Of a stretch of DNA of 64,000 nucleotides, positions 1 through 13,601 are shown in pieces. The notes beneath the pieces were generated by a model. The model did not search any database. It was not told the DNA's origin and saw only the letters and a list, made by a program, of their open reading frames with translations. The DNA is from Gaeumannomyces sp. JS-464 (lineage: Eukaryota; Ascomycota; Sordariomycetes; Magnaporthales; Magnaporthaceae). The first letter of the stretch is position 1; each line of letters starts with the position of its first letter. The stretch covers positions 1,240,001-1,304,000 of the forward strand of contig NGZR01000005.1 of assembly GCA_002197995.1 (NCBI GenBank), given 5' to 3'. Made by a program: the position numbers and the translations under genes.

Positions 1-881
1 AGCCGCAAGTGGCGAATGTTTCTGGCAACAAGAGCAGGCGTGAAACTCGAGACGCAAAGATCGCACAGAGTGTTGTGTTGGTGCCAGACGCAATAATGAT
101 GGGTATGTTGCCAATTGTTGCCGAGCAGGAAAGACGCGGCTTCTCGTCTCCTAGGGGGAGGATAGCAACGAAGCGACGACGAGGGTCGAAGATCGAAGTC
201 GTTCCGAGAGGCGGCAGGTGCTGGATTGCAAAGCGCAACGTGGCGAGAATAACGTAGCTGGCTTGTTGGGAAAAGCAGATAAAATGGAGAGAAAGAACCA
301 AAGATCGCGGCCGAGAGGCCACTCAGATGCCGGATCCAAGGGCATGCTGGGAGCGCGGGTTCCAATGCAAATGCTATGCCAATGCCTCAGGATGACAGAA
401 AATGCGAAGACGGCTCAAAAATGAAGAAAGACTCGCCGCGACAAGTCGGGCTCCGGGGTCGATGGCCGCCGCCTTGTCGAGCGATAAAAGCATGGTGGTA
501 TAAAACAGCTCAAGAAGATAAGGCGGCGGAGGGCGGCAAATGACACGCAAAGGCGGCAAACAATCAAAAGAGGCGAGCGCACGATCTGATCCCAAAAGAT
601 GTCTCTCTGTAGGACCACTGAACCAACTTCTCCGGGAAAGAGTTAGTCGATCAAGAGCCAACCCAACACAGTCCACCGTGAGGCAATATGACCTAGACGA
701 GAAGAGGATGAGATGGTGATCGCGGCGGCCTTGGGCGGTCGTGGCAGTCAGGGGTTGACAACTGCTGTGGATGGTTACAATGCATATTAGTCCCAACAGG
801 CGTTCAGGCGGGTCGGGGCTGATGATGAAGCAATCCACAGAGCCGAGAACCGGCGCTCTCGCGTCGGTGACTCAGCTTGGC
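1..881. other. gene-free left edge / 3' flank of cdc25
   Basis: Only short frames without coding character or recognisable motifs are present. The right part is the 3' flank of the minus-strand cdc25 gene. I see no RNA gene or repeat. Confidence 0.5.
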
Positions 882-2914
882 TCAGTACGAGGCCATCCTC
901 CTAGCATGAAACCTGTCGCTGCCCAGGATGGGAGAGGCGCCAAGCATCATGGACATGGGTGACGAGTCCTTGCACGTGGCCGTGGTCGAGACGGAGCGTT
1001 GGGGCGCCGTAGGCGAGTCCTGGACGCCGCCGGAGCCAAACGCAAAGGTCTGGGCACGCGAGAGGCCGCCCTTGCGGTTCTGACGCAGACGGCCCATCTC
1101 GCGCTCGCACGTGAAGGCGTGCTCTGCCGCGCCCATCTCGACGTACGCCTGCGGGTAGCACCTGTCGCGGTGCTCCTCGAAGAAGCCGCTGTAGCCGCCG
1201 TCGAGGATGTAGATCTCGGGGTAGGTCAGGCGAGGGTAGAACTCGGCGTTGGCCGTGCGGTCCTCGGCGCGCACGTGACGGGCCATCAGGGGCGCCCGGT
1301 GGGCCGAGTACTCGCAGTGGAACACGATCAGGGTGCGACCCTCCATGGGCGTCTTGAGCAGGTGCGACACGAGCAGGTCCTTGTCGTTGTAGTTGATGGC
1401 GCCATCAATGTGGCCGCCGTCGTACTCGTACTCGAACCTGCAGTCGATGATGAGCTTGTTTTCGTAGTGCTCGTTGAAGCGGCCGTCGAGGACGTCGAGC
1501 AGCGTGGACCGCTTGATACGCGGGATGCTGTCCGTCTGTCCTTCGGGAAAGAAGTGCGGCAGAACAAGCTCAGCGGGCTCCTCGATGTCCATGACGGACG
1601 CGAGGGTCGGTGGGGGCCTCCTCCTTGCGCGTCTTCATGACGTCGCCCGAGTTCTCGAACATGCTCAACGAGCGGCGGTACTGCTTACGTGGCCGCATGA
1701 AGGGGTTCGAAGGCCGCCTTGAGTGGCTCGAAATGGGAGATCCGTTGCGGGCGATGTTCGACGAACTGGCCAGGCCCGAGAATTGGGAGCGGGCACGCAG
1801 CGGGCCGGGGAGGTGTGCGATCGGGCTGTTGGCGGTCGCGGGACGGCGGTCCTGGGGCGGCGAAGCCTGGAAGCACTCGCTAAGACTCAGACCAGATGAG
1901 CCAACCTTGGCATCGGCACCGCCGAACTTGAAGGGAGGGAGCTGGTTGTCGGGCTGTCCACGGCTCATCAGATTGCTGGTCGAGTAACCTTTCGTCTTGG
2001 TGAGAGAGGGGCGGCGGAGGGCGAGCTTCTTGCGGCTAGAATCACGAGAGAAACATGTTAGAAGCGGCTTTCGACAGAGAACTCTCCATCCGCCAATCAG
2101 GGCAGCCACTCACTCGGCAATGAGCGGCTTGGGCACTTCTGCCGTCGCGGGAGCTGCCGCCACAGCAGGAGCCACCGGCTCTGCAGGTCAGCGGACTCGG
2201 GCTGTGGCGATGCCTCCTTGGGCTCGATCTCGGCGCCCTCCATCAGGACTGGGGACTCAACCTCAACCTCGCAGATTAATGGGCCCGGAACGACAAGCGC
2301 ACCAGCGGGAATCTTGTGGGGCAGGGGAGAGATATCCATCATCTCCACCATGCCGCAGGGAGACGGCGAGGGAGCCATGATGGGCGTCGAGGGGATGTAG
2401 TCTGCCCGTTGTCAGCACAAAGCCCAGCTTCGATAGTAGCCCAAACGCGAGCGCTCATGTTTCGTCGGAGCATTATTGGATGGCAGGCTTACCACGCGAT
2501 CCCATCTCGCACATCATGTTCGAGGTGAACGTGCCCTGCGTGGTGTCGGGAACTTGGGGCTGCGGTTGGCACAATTGGTCAGCTTTCGGTGGCGACAGCT
2601 TATTCCCCACACTCACCGCCGCCATCTGGAGTCCTCCCGTGTTAGTCCCCAGCCAGCCAATCAACGCACCTGTTGTCCTGATCTATGCGGAAGTTTTGGC
2701 ACAGATCCGCAGCGAGGCTGATGCTGGGCGACCCCCTGAGGAAGTCGTCGTTGAAGAAGGTCCTTTTGGAGGCCAGCTGCTCACGCAGGTTGAACGCCCT
2801 CGGCTTGCTCTCCGGGGAGTAGAAGCCGACGTCGGCCCGAAAGGCGTCGGTACGGTGGCCGAACAGAGGGCCGGCGGGGCGGCGGATGGCCGCGAGCGGT
2901 GATGAGTCCTCCAT
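882..2914 (-). CDS. cdc25: Cdc25-type M-phase inducer phosphatase (broken reading frame)
   Basis: Dual-specificity phosphatase that activates Cdk1 by removing inhibitory phosphates at the G2/M transition (family knowledge; nimT in Aspergillus, cdc25 in fission yeast). The C-terminal rhodanese-like catalytic domain contains the active-site loop HCEYSAHRAP near 1297-1320, with Cys and Arg of CX5R intact, followed by the conserved YPEIYILDGGYSGFF region. The end ...HARRMASY also matches the family. Inferred exons are 2914-2670, 2559-2493, 2401-2114 and 2035-882, with GT-AG introns of 110, 91 and 78 bases. The N-terminus starts MEDSSPLAA, and the regulatory half has the DISPLPHK and RRPSLTKTKG motifs. 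The protein is about 585 residues. The frame jumps three times: in exon 2 (about 2530), in exon 3 (about 2185), and at a run of five G at 1612-1616 just before the VMDIEEP segment. I read these as sequence errors because the protein continues perfectly on each side. Confidence 0.9.
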
Positions 2915-5900
2915 GTTTGCTGCGGGTGGTCGTACTTCGTTCCCCTATCCTCGTTTCGTGCGTCACAGATGGCTGGCGTTCGTGAGCGTGAATTGTCCTG
3001 GTCCTCGTGAAAATCCGCCTGTCCCTGGAAGCGGCAGGGATGGGCTGATTGGGTGGTCTTGTCTCGTGAGTGATGGCTCGCCGGGAGTGTTGGGCTACCA
3101 GCAAGCAAATGCGGCAGCTCGGGAGTGGTGGTTTAGCTATTAGGTGAACGTGCCGTGCCGGCCTGCGACCACAGTACGAGAGTAGAGAGGTGATAAGGAC
3201 GGAGTCGTGGAGGTAGAAAAGCCAAGCAGCCCGTGCAAGAACAAGGTGGAGGGCGGACGCGGTTGTAGATGAAGGCTGCGAGAGGAGGGCCGTCTGCTGC
3301 TGCACTGCCGTTTCCGGTTCAACCAAGGAATTCCTGGAGGCCGGGGTGTGGATTGGCTGCGGGCTGGGATGTGCGGCAGGAGCTCCCTTGGGGCCGAGGA
3401 GGGCGGGTCAAGAGAGGAAGTGCTGGGGACGGGAATCCGAGGGCGCAGACATCAATGCGTTACCCGACCACGCTTGGAGGAAAGAATCGAGGCGAGTCTG
3501 TGTGGTTAAGAGAACGAGCGGCCTGGAAGCAGGATCCAAAGGGAGGGGGGTGGATGCAAAGAAGCAAGCCGGGCTGGGGTGCTCAGACGCTGCTTCTTTT
3601 CTGTTCCCTTCCCCGTGCTGGAGCGAACGGCGGCGGTGCACAAGCGGGGGTGCTGGGCGGTCGCTGTAGCTGCTGCACGCGGCGGGAGCTGCTGGCGGGA
3701 GCTGGGGACGAGCTTGGTGCGCCTGCTGCAAATTGCGGCACGGTGGGCGGGCAGAGAAAATCCGGTCGAGGGCGTATGTGAGGGTGCAAGGCCACATACA
3801 ACGACGATCCTCTGGGGTTCCCGGGGGGTCTTCGTTTCGTCGGAGGAGCCTTTAGCCGGGGGTGGTCCTGCTGCTTATGCACACGCTGCAAAGCCGAGCA
3901 GAAAGGGTCGATTCCAACGGGGTGTGGAAGGGACGCTTTGGGTGTCTGTCGACTCTGGGTTCTTTGCTGAGGAGCAGTGTGCACGCGAGGCAGAGCAATG
4001 GCGAGCTGGGGCTGTACTTCCGACCTCGTCCCGTCCGACGAAGGGCTGAGGGGGAAAGAGAGCGAGCAAATTGGCGAATGGAGGGGACCGCCGTCAAGAA
4101 GTAGTAGCAAGGCATTCACAGCGTGGTGCGGCTGGTGGAGCTCGCAAATGGTGAGCTCCCGACGCAGAGCAGGTACCCAGAGCCGGTACCCAGAGGTTGT
4201 CAGGGGAGATAGCGGTTGCTCGGTCGTGGCCTGGTTCGTGCCGGCGGTTTTTCTGGCGACCTCGCGCGCGTGCTTGATTCAATTGGACCCCCCTTCCCGC
4301 CCGCCCACACACCACAGTGCACACGCTCAAGCACCCCGTCGACCAGTGCCATCGACCAGAGCCGGGTTGCCTCGTCAAGCCCTCCATCTTCCCGGCTCCC
4401 TGCTTTTCTCATCTTCTGGGGGGCCTGCCTGCCTGCTGCCAGGACCCACCTGTAAGCGCTGGAAACGGACCACAGCGGGTGCGCTCGCCCAAACCGGCTT
4501 CATCTTTTTTTTTTTTTTTGTGCTGTCCTGCACTCGAGTATTGGTCCTGGCCAAGGCGCGCATTTACATCATCACATCCTTCCGGCAGGAACAAATCAAG
4601 GCGCCCGGCCGACGGCACCCTGATTTTGTGCGCAGGCACGGCGCCGGCTGGTGTAATCGAGTAGCATTCTACGACGGGCCTCTATCTACGTTTACGGAAG
4701 GCAAGTCGGCCGCCTGTGGCGACGGCGCCCTCCGTGCTGATGTGCGTCGACGTAATCAAACAGAGTATATTGAGCCACCATCTCGAATCCGGCCTTCTCA
4801 GCGACAGATATCCCGGAGCAACACGCTCAACAACACAGCTCGGCACCGAAGGAGGGGCGGAAGGAAGGGAGTGTCGGCGGGCAAACCTGGGCATTGTCAA
4901 TGGCTTTCGATGGCGCCCGTCCGGCGGCTGCTAGCTCGGCTCGTTTGCCAGTCGCAGCTGAGACATTTGAGGCGAGGATAATTTGGGAAACAGAGACAGT
5001 GCCGAGGGGCGGTTAGCCTCGATCGGCGCTTTAGAGACACGGCTGATGATGCTGATTCACTTTTTTTTTTTATATCTTTATTTTCGATGGGTCGGCTTTT
5101 TTGCGCCTGGGATAACTGCTTTCACAATACAACCACCCCAAACCCGCGCGCGCGTGCCTCGTTTCCCCGACAATGCCAGAAATCTGTGCAGTGCACACAA
5201 GAGTCGACGGGACCGGGCAGCTGCATGCATCTTCTGCTGCAGTCCAGGGACAAGGCCTGCAGCACTAGCGCAGCAGGCGTGCGAAGAAGCTGGAGCAGAG
5301 AGCTTCCATTGCACACCACCGAGCGTCCCGCCCGCCAGCGTCACTCCATTTTTGCCTGCTCCACCGCGCTGAAGCAGGCTGCAAGCTCCAGCAGGCTGCA
5401 TCAGGCGGATGGCATGTTGGGTCATGGAGCCCGCAGCAGCTCGCTGTGGTCATGGTCGCTATCAAATTATCAAATGGCATCTAGCCCACCCCATGGAATA
5501 TCCATGGGATGACAGATGCAACGGTGTGAGCTGCTCACCTTGACAAGGAAAAAGCTCGTATGCCATGTGCAAAGCCGCTGCAAACGCCTCACCTCAGACT
5601 GACTTGCCCGATCCTCCTTCCTGATCCGGCCATTTGAGCCCAGCAGTCTCAGGACGACCTCAGACGTCCGCAAACGGCGATTGTCGTCATCAAGCACCCA
5701 GTCCGCAGGCCTGGCGTCGCCCGCCGTGTCAGGCTTGGTCGCCGGCCGAGAAGAAACAAAAAGGGCCCACTCGGCTTTGGTTGGCTGCTCGTTGGTGGTC
5801 CCCTCCCATCCCCATGGCGAAATGCATGGATCCTTGCGAGAAGAAAAAAAAAAAAAAAAAAAAAAAAAAATCAGCCGCGAAGAGCAACCCGAGGCAGGGG

Positions 5901-8900
5901 TGGTGAGGTAGGGGTAATGATGGAGGAGATGGAGGGGAGGAGAGAATCCAGTCGTTTCTCTGCCCACTCACAAGAACCGACAAGAACGGCGATCCAGTTT
6001 GACTGGCCAGCCGACATGGCAGGGGTAGCTTCCAATCCCTGGCCGAGCCCACCATCCCACCCCTGCCCTCCCCTCCCTCGCTGGCGGCTGAGACAGGGCG
6101 GCGATTAGCAGAGCGCGGGAATATCTTGCTTTGCTGGGTAGCCTGCCCTCCACCCCTGGTCGGTTGGTAGGGCGGGCCTGGCGTCCGCGGTAAAAGTCTA
6201 GCACGCAATTCCACCTGGGCACCTGGCTCTCTTCTCTCGCTGGGCCTAGAGTCTGAAGAGGCAGTGGCACTTGGCCCGAAATGGCGTTTTTGAGGGCCGC
6301 CCAAGAGCTGGGCCAGCCGTGCTGCGGCACATCAAATTGCAAAATGTGTGCGTTAGCAGGCAGGGATCCCATTTTTAGCTAAGGACCAGACGACGGCCTT
6401 CAATCTTGCCGTCGTTGGGGTTACAGCAGTGCGTCGTAACCGCGGCGATGTGAAATGATCCAGGAGGACGACTCGACCACTAGAACCGCGAGAACGGGCA
6501 GGTTCTTCAATTGCCGGTCCAGAATGAAGGGAATCTACGGCGCGTAATAGGAAAATCACCACACATTTTTCACACATTGTCGGCGTAACATTGCGCGCGA
6601 AAAAGAAGCATGCTCGCGGAACCACGTGTCAGGCGAGCCTGCGTATGTTGCGTGCATGCCGCACCGCGAACAGACGTCGAAAAAAGAAACACCTGACAGA
6701 CCACAGACACACTGTCCAGCGAAAGACTGCTCGAAATTGTGCCAAATTCCCAACCCGGCGGTTCCCAGCTGTCAAATCAAACTTTTCTTTTACCGCCTCT
6801 TCGGCCGGTGTCCTTTGAGATGGAGATCTAATGTGAGGCGTGCAGCTTGCAGGCCGTGCAGGCGTGGATCGGCCTTCCTCGTGCTCCCTACCTACCAGGT
6901 ATTCTTTTTTCTCTATCGCTTTCCACGGTAACCGGCCCAGCGCCATTACCCATTCGAAATCCACTCGATTTAGAGCGGTGGGGGAAAATTCCGCAAATGG
7001 CGGCCCATGGAAGAAGGAAAGAATAAAAAGGAATAAAACAAAAGTGCAGGCTTCACACAGGCCAGGCACGCCAATCCAGCCCAGGGACCCTGTGCTGTGC
7101 CATGCAGTTAGTCAGTCAGTCAGCCAGTCATGGGCAAAAAGGCGAGCATTCCGGAATGGCATTCTCTGTCGTTGCCCGTTGCGTCAAAGCCCTCCTCCTT
7201 TTTTGTTCTCCTTCCGAAAACACGCGAGAGAAAGCGGCTCCTCTTTGTCTGTGGGATGAGGGCCAAAGCGTGCAGACAACATTTCGTTTCCGTGGAGGCG
7301 AGAACCCGACAAGAGGGGAAAAAAAAGAGTGGATAAGAAAAGGCGGATATGACGATGGGCCGGGACCCTCTGTGCAGCTGCCCGCCGTTCTGGGGGTGTT
7401 TCGTGAGTTGACAGAAAATGCAACCTGGGCTAGGCCCGCCTTTGGGTCCTTACCCCAGACCTCGCGCCAATCACAAGCGAATGGAGAGAAATCGGTCGCT
7501 TCTTTTTTTTCGTTTGTCGCCTCTCCTCTCTCTTTTTTTCTTTCCTCCCTTGCTTATGTCGTCTCCCTTTGCTGAGGCCCCATACTCGGAGTCCACCGAA
7601 GTCCACGATGAAAGGCCCGATGGTATGCCACAGTCCGTGCCGCGGCCGTAGGTGTGATTTTGATGTCTCGAATCGGCAAAGCTCGACTCCAGTTGCTTTC
7701 ATAAGCGAGGGCAGAAGTACGCTGCGCTGGCCGTGATCCGCAGGGACCAAAGACACAGGCGAAACCCTTGAATTTTCATTCTTTACTAGCTTATCCTTTT
7801 CTGATATTCAACTACATGCTGTGTTAAAGGACAAGAAGATAAAATCCCGCGTTTGTGTTTGCTTGCATGTATGTGAGTGAGTCTGGCCTCCAGCTTTGAC
7901 CCATCCGAGGTTCACGAGGCTTGGACAGGAAACGGGCTGTCAACCGTGGCTGACAAGTTTGACAAGCCCGCCCCGCCCTTTTCCAGCACGCACCGAGTCG
8001 GTAAATGTTTCTCTGCTTGCCATGCTAAACTTTTGTGGCCGAGCTTTGGGCCGGGCCTGGAGAGTAGTCGGCCGGCCACGGGCCCAACCCAGGAAGCAGC
8101 AGCACGAGATCCCCAAAAGAAAAACCAGGCCCGACTTTTCGGCCTGTGCACCCGCACTGCCTGGGGAACCAAGAGATGGGACTTTTTTTTTAGGCCCGTT
8201 TTCCCATCCCTCGCGCAGCTTAGCGCAGTGGGCTCTCGCTGTGGGCGTGGGAGTGTGCAGTGCAAGAGAGGGGTGAGGGGTGGCAGCCTGGCTGAAAAAA
8301 CGTCACCCCGGCAGCCAAGAGCCATGGCACCCTTGGTTGCCCGAGGCCACCATCCACCTGCGTGCAGCAAACGGCTCAAGGGATTAAAATGCCAGGCCCG
8401 CTCTGTGCGTTCACACTGTCGCACGGTATCCAACGGTAATAATGTGCGAAGGCAAATGTGCAGCGCGGTGTAGGCGTGCAGCGGAGCACTAATAAAGCGT
8501 GTTTGGACGCTGCTCTGGACAGCGGCTGGACAGTGCGCCGCGAGCTTCCACTGACAGCGAGGCGGAAGGGGAATCCGGCGCATTCCTGGCCCTCGCTACA
8601 ATCATCAAAATATGGGCCAAAAAAAAAACATGGGCCAGTTGGCACAGATGCTATAATCAATTATCCCCTTTTTCTGCATTCGCGATATGTACCTAGGGCG
8701 CGCGCCTGCGAGAATGGTATTTGGCAGATACGGGATCAATCTCGCGACGGCTTCCTGGAGGGGCAGGGCCGGCATGGAACAGGCGGACGGGTACCTGACC
8801 TGTCTAGACAGGGCAATAGGCGACGCCGAGCGCGAGATGCACACCGGTTCATTGGGCGAATGATGTCAATGACGGCCTTGGTTTGGCGCCCCCGTGGCAG

Positions 8901-11900
8901 CGAATGGGATCGGTCGGGTAATTACCGCGCGATCCTCAACCAGCAAGTCTGCACGTCTGATATATGTTTCCAATAATTAATAGGAAAAGGAGGGTTGTTG
9001 TCAGATCTGTCAGCGGACGTGCAGCTTCACTCGGTTGGGATTTGCAGAGGTCAGGTGTTATTCCTCGTTCTATTTCGTTTCCTGTCTCGGCCACCGCCAT
9101 CGCTCGGTCGACACCCAGCCAGCCAGCCTATCTCGATGCTCCCTCGCACTGCCGCCGGACCCGGCAATCACGACGTCGTGCAATCAGCTGCCTGCACCGG
9201 CTTCTCGACCGCTTGTTTCTGGTCGGCTTTTGTGGCCGCCATGCTGGATCGTGCAGTCAACGCATGAACTTGGTCTGCCGCTAGGCCAGCGGCCATTCTT
9301 TTATGGGCTTCGCAGCCTTGGGAAAAGCAACGATTGATCACCAAAAAAGCACCAAGCAGCGACAATCAACGCCTGTTCCTCCCCCGGAGCCCCAATACCG
9401 ATCCCCCATAGGGTTTCAAGATCGCGCCCGAATCGGCCGACGTCATCCCAGCCAGCCAACCAACCAGCTTTCCGCTAGTGAGGGTTGGCAATTCGTCGTG
9501 CTCGTTCCATACTATCTCGGTCCCCACGCCTCCGCCGGCGCGGCGAAACAAAAGGACTCCACCGCGTCCGCCCGTTCGCTCGTGCTGCCTGGCTTGGTGG
9601 TGGTCCCCCTCCCTCCCGTTCTTGTGGCCGACCGGCTGTTTTGCTGTTTCCTGCACGAAGTCTCCATGCAGTTGCATTGAACACCTGCATGCAGCAAAAA
9701 ACAAGGCTAAGGCAGACCGAGGAGGGGCAACAAAGCCCGCCCCTCACCCTCGAGCAACCGGCGTGCCAGGCAGCCCCTCGACACCTGCGACGTGACCGGT
9801 TGTGTCATTGTCATGGGGTTGCATGGAGGGGCAAACAGCCGGAACCACACACCACGGGCCTTGGTTGGTGGGAGACAGAAAAAAACAACGCGTGTCGCGA
9901 TGCAAGAAAAAAAAAAGTGTGCCCATTGTTTACTTTTTCCCTGTTTCGGCATACAGCTCTCCCGCACCACTGGCGATGCAATGCGTCCGGCGTCCACTTC
10001 AGCTTCTGCAGTCACACTTCTCTCCCGATTCAAAACATCTACACCGCCTCGATTCCATGCAGGCGCCCGCGTCACGGCGCCAGGAACGTCGCAGGGCAGA
10101 CGGAAAAGCTTGTGAGGGAGAGGAAAGCATGACCAACCACGCCCGGACCCTCCGGCATCGCATGACGAGTGCTTGCGCCGCGGCTTGTGACGGGACAGCT
10201 ACACTTGGTGAAGCCAGGGAGCTGGAGCAACGGACGGCCCAGAACCAAGTGAGGGGAAAAAAGGCTCATAGCTCACAAGGAGGGGTGGTAATGGGTAATG
10301 TCAGATGGCTGCGCCGCCCGACGCTCCAAGGGTCTGTCGGCCAATGACAGGCCGTAGCCCGGGATTTTTTTTTATCGCAAGCTCGATCAGGCCGCGCGCG
10401 ACTGGCAACCGACCCAGGCTCAGCTCGGATCATGATCGCCACCCTGAAGGAGATTGATTGCGAACACCCAAGCTCCCTCTCCCCTCCTTTGCGAACCCGT
10501 GGGCGGCTGCGTTGGTGGCGTGCTAGTTCAGCAGCCCCTCGGCACCAGAAATGGATGCTATCTTACCCTACGGATACGCCTTTACCCTCCCACTCTACCT
10601 TACCCCTCCCCTCCGTGGAGAAACGAACCGGCGGGCCCCAGACACGAGGCGCCAGTGAAAATGACAGGCGAAACCAACGGCGCGGCGAGCCCGACGGCGT
10701 CGTGCATTTGTGAGCCAACCGCGTCAGTCCGTCGGGGTCTCAGCCTCTTTTCCCATCTCCTCCCCCTCCATTCTCGGCTCCTTGGGAATTCTGGACCCAT
10801 CCGCGCTGACATGGCGACATGCAGCTTGCGTATTTTTGCCGGATTCAGACCTAGCCTACTGCGTAGCCTACGAGCTTATTAGCACCCTCCAGCAAGGGAG
10901 CAGCAGAGCATCGGGCGGGCGATTCGCCCTGCTGCTGCTGCTGCTGCTGCCTCGGTAGTTCCGCATGTACGGCCTACCGTGGGAAAGAGGGTGGTAGCAT
11001 ATCCCGCCGCCACCTCGGTGGGAAAAAAAAATAGAACCATCGCCCCGCCCCCCAAGGTCCCGGCTGCGAGTGAGCTGCATGTGATCAGAGAATGCGCATA
11101 ATTGAGAGTGGTCTCGGGTTGAGGGATGCGGCAACGCGGGCGGTACGCCGGTGGAGTCGCCGACCCTAGTCCTCGCCCCCAGTGCCCAGTGCCCGCCCGC
11201 TCCAGGCAGGCAAGGCTTCTTGGCTTATGGCTGGCTGCCTGCATAACTCCCATGTCCCGGACCGTGAGCGAAAAAAAGGGAGGCAAAATGCATTCAATCA
11301 AGTTTCGTCTCGGAGAGTCGCAGCGACCCGGATTTCGTGATTCCGAGCCGCTTCTCGGGTAGAAATGGCGGCCCACAATCCCCAGTCGAGTGTAGCCGAC
11401 AAAAAGGCCAAAATGTGGTTCCGGGCGGTTTTTTGTGTTCCTCCCCGGATACCGAAAATTTTTGTGCTTCACGCCAGGCAATGTAAACAAATGACGTCCC
11501 AGCTTTGAGACGCGATTGTAAACAATTGAGGATCGCTACCCCGCTCCGGGCGGCCCCCACAGTCGCGCGGTCACCTGATTTCTGGTTTGTGGAGGTGGGC
11601 CCAGGCCCCGAACCCTGGCCCGTCAAACCGCGCCCGTCCATCGGAAGGATTCAGCTGCCCATGGGTGAGGATGGAGGTTGTGAAACACCCACTGTGTGCT
11701 TTCGGGTCGTCGGGCTGCAACGGGCGACGGCAAAGCCTCCATCGTATTCCTGGGTAATACCTAGGAAACCCATCGCTGTTCTGGTCCTGCCATTGGGCAA
11801 TTGGCAATGGGGCAGAGCCGCCGCCGCCACGGCTTGCCATTGCCCTTTTTTTTTTTTTTTTTTTTTTGCCCTTCCATCTCCTCATCTCGGCGGTTTTGGG

Positions 11901-13601
11901 TTTCGGAAAGCCAAGGCCGACCAGGCGGGTTGAGGTCGCAATGCTGCGCCGCCGTTGGCTGCTGACCTCAGGCAGTGTTGTGGCTCCAACACTAGTCTGA
12001 CGGACTGGGCTGTTTGCGGGTTTTGCCGCCCTCGTATGTGCAAACGCCCTGTACGCCAAACGCTCCAGGCTCATCCCTTCAATAATTCTTTTTCTCCCTC
12101 ATCGCCGCGCACTTCTCCCAATTCGGGGGCAATGGGCCTGGGTTTGTCTTATGAAATGGGGCCCGGGTCATGAGATGGTTCGACTGTCCATGCTCCCTCG
12201 GCAGCCTTGTTCGGAATTGAAATGGAAACTGAGACGTTTATGAAGGAGCACGGCCCGTCCACGAGTTGGCCGGTGACGCTGGGCCTGGACCTGGACGACG
12301 GCACGACCAGCCAGCCATGGGATGCCGAGCTTGCGATGTCTGAGGCGGTTTCTCCATCAGGCTATGAAATTGTTGATCGCGACGGAAACGAAAGTCAAAA
12401 AGAGAAAAAAAGAAAGAACAAATATCCGAGAATCCGGCTTTTCCCCTGTCTGTGCCGCTCGCCATGTTCAACAAAGTGAACGGGAATGCCCATTGGGCTT
12501 GGATTTTATGCTAGTTCTAGAATCTCCGCGCCAGGCTCCTCAGAACCCGATTTGATGCCATCAAGCTGGCACAGGCATCTCAGGAACAACCACGGGTGAC
12601 AAAAAGTTTATAGGCCAAACGAGCATCCCCAACGTTCTCGTTCATCAGGGCTTTCCATGGTTGTCGTGGGATGAGCTGCCGGGACGTGGAAAACAAGGAT
12701 ATAATATCGGCTCCGGGTTTCGACACCAAGATAACCACGAAGCAACCTCGCCAGGGATCAGGGCATCGTCAAGGCAGCTACGTAGGTAGACAGGAGCCAC
12801 GTCGAAACCGCTGGGCAATCTCGGGATCCCGACTCCAGCCCGGCCTGACCATCCACTGATCCGAACTGCCGCGCGTGTTGGGGCACGAGACGCCAATATC
12901 TCCGGGCCAAGGCTGAGCTCGGCTTCGTGGGGCGCCTGGATGCGTCCAAGAGCAGCTGACAGATGGCAGGATGCAGCCTGCGCCTGACGTTACCCGCTCA
13001 TACCTGTCATCAAGGCAGGAACATCAAGGCACTCGCAGGAAGCACGTCATGTCGGTCATACATATGTCCAGCACTGATACATGCATGCACGGCATCTGTA
13101 CGTTCAATCATTGCGACCCTTCCCACCTTGGCCCCCGGAGGGACAAGGGAAGCGCCGCACCCAAGATTGTCCGCTGATATCTCCTCTCCATTCTGTTCGA
13201 AAATTTTCGATGCGTCCTGGGCGACTGCGGAGCCCGAAGGCGTCCGCGCGCCTCGAATCAAATTGTCATTTTCGAGAATGTGAATAAATGCGTTGTTCAA
13301 TATGGTAGAAGTAAAGAAGGAAGAAAATCCGAAAGGCGAAAATTTTCCACGACAGAGTTTTGTGCCCCAGCCGGATGGATACTTCTGCCTGAGGCCAGCA
13401 GAATCTGCAGACCCACTGATCGGGAAGCAGCTCAATTGGAGGATGCAGACGCACGTGCGCTGTTCGCTGCTCCACATGACAGACGTCACCTCCCGAGTCC
13501 CGTTGGGCCACGATGCCATCGCCGAGATCGAGCGACAGAAGGCATCTCCGTGCCTGCCTAGCTAGCTACATAGCTACCTCTACCTAAAGACCAAAGCGGC
13601 C
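2915..13601. other. 10.7-kb spacer without supportable genes
   Basis: No frame shows a recognisable domain or the GC-rich third-position pattern of the neighbouring genes. The open frames run through simple sequence. Contents seen: T runs near 4505 and 5060, A27 at 5844-5870, a GTCA-type microsatellite near 7109-7128, a CTG-type triplet run near 10931-10950, T22 at 11846-11867, and CTAG/CTACCTA motifs at 13558-13587. It contains the promoters of cdc25 (left) and the DUF1640 gene (right). Non-coding RNAs or small genes could be missed here. Confidence 0.5.

Noticed and set aside
3977..4981. 334-codon open frame on the plus strand
   Set aside because: It runs through a T homopolymer (a string of Phe) and shows no domain, no codon bias and no conserved motif.
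13010..13519. 169-codon minus-strand frame upstream of the DUF1640 gene
   Set aside because: No recognisable motif; it overlaps plus-strand frames and lies where the promoter is expected.
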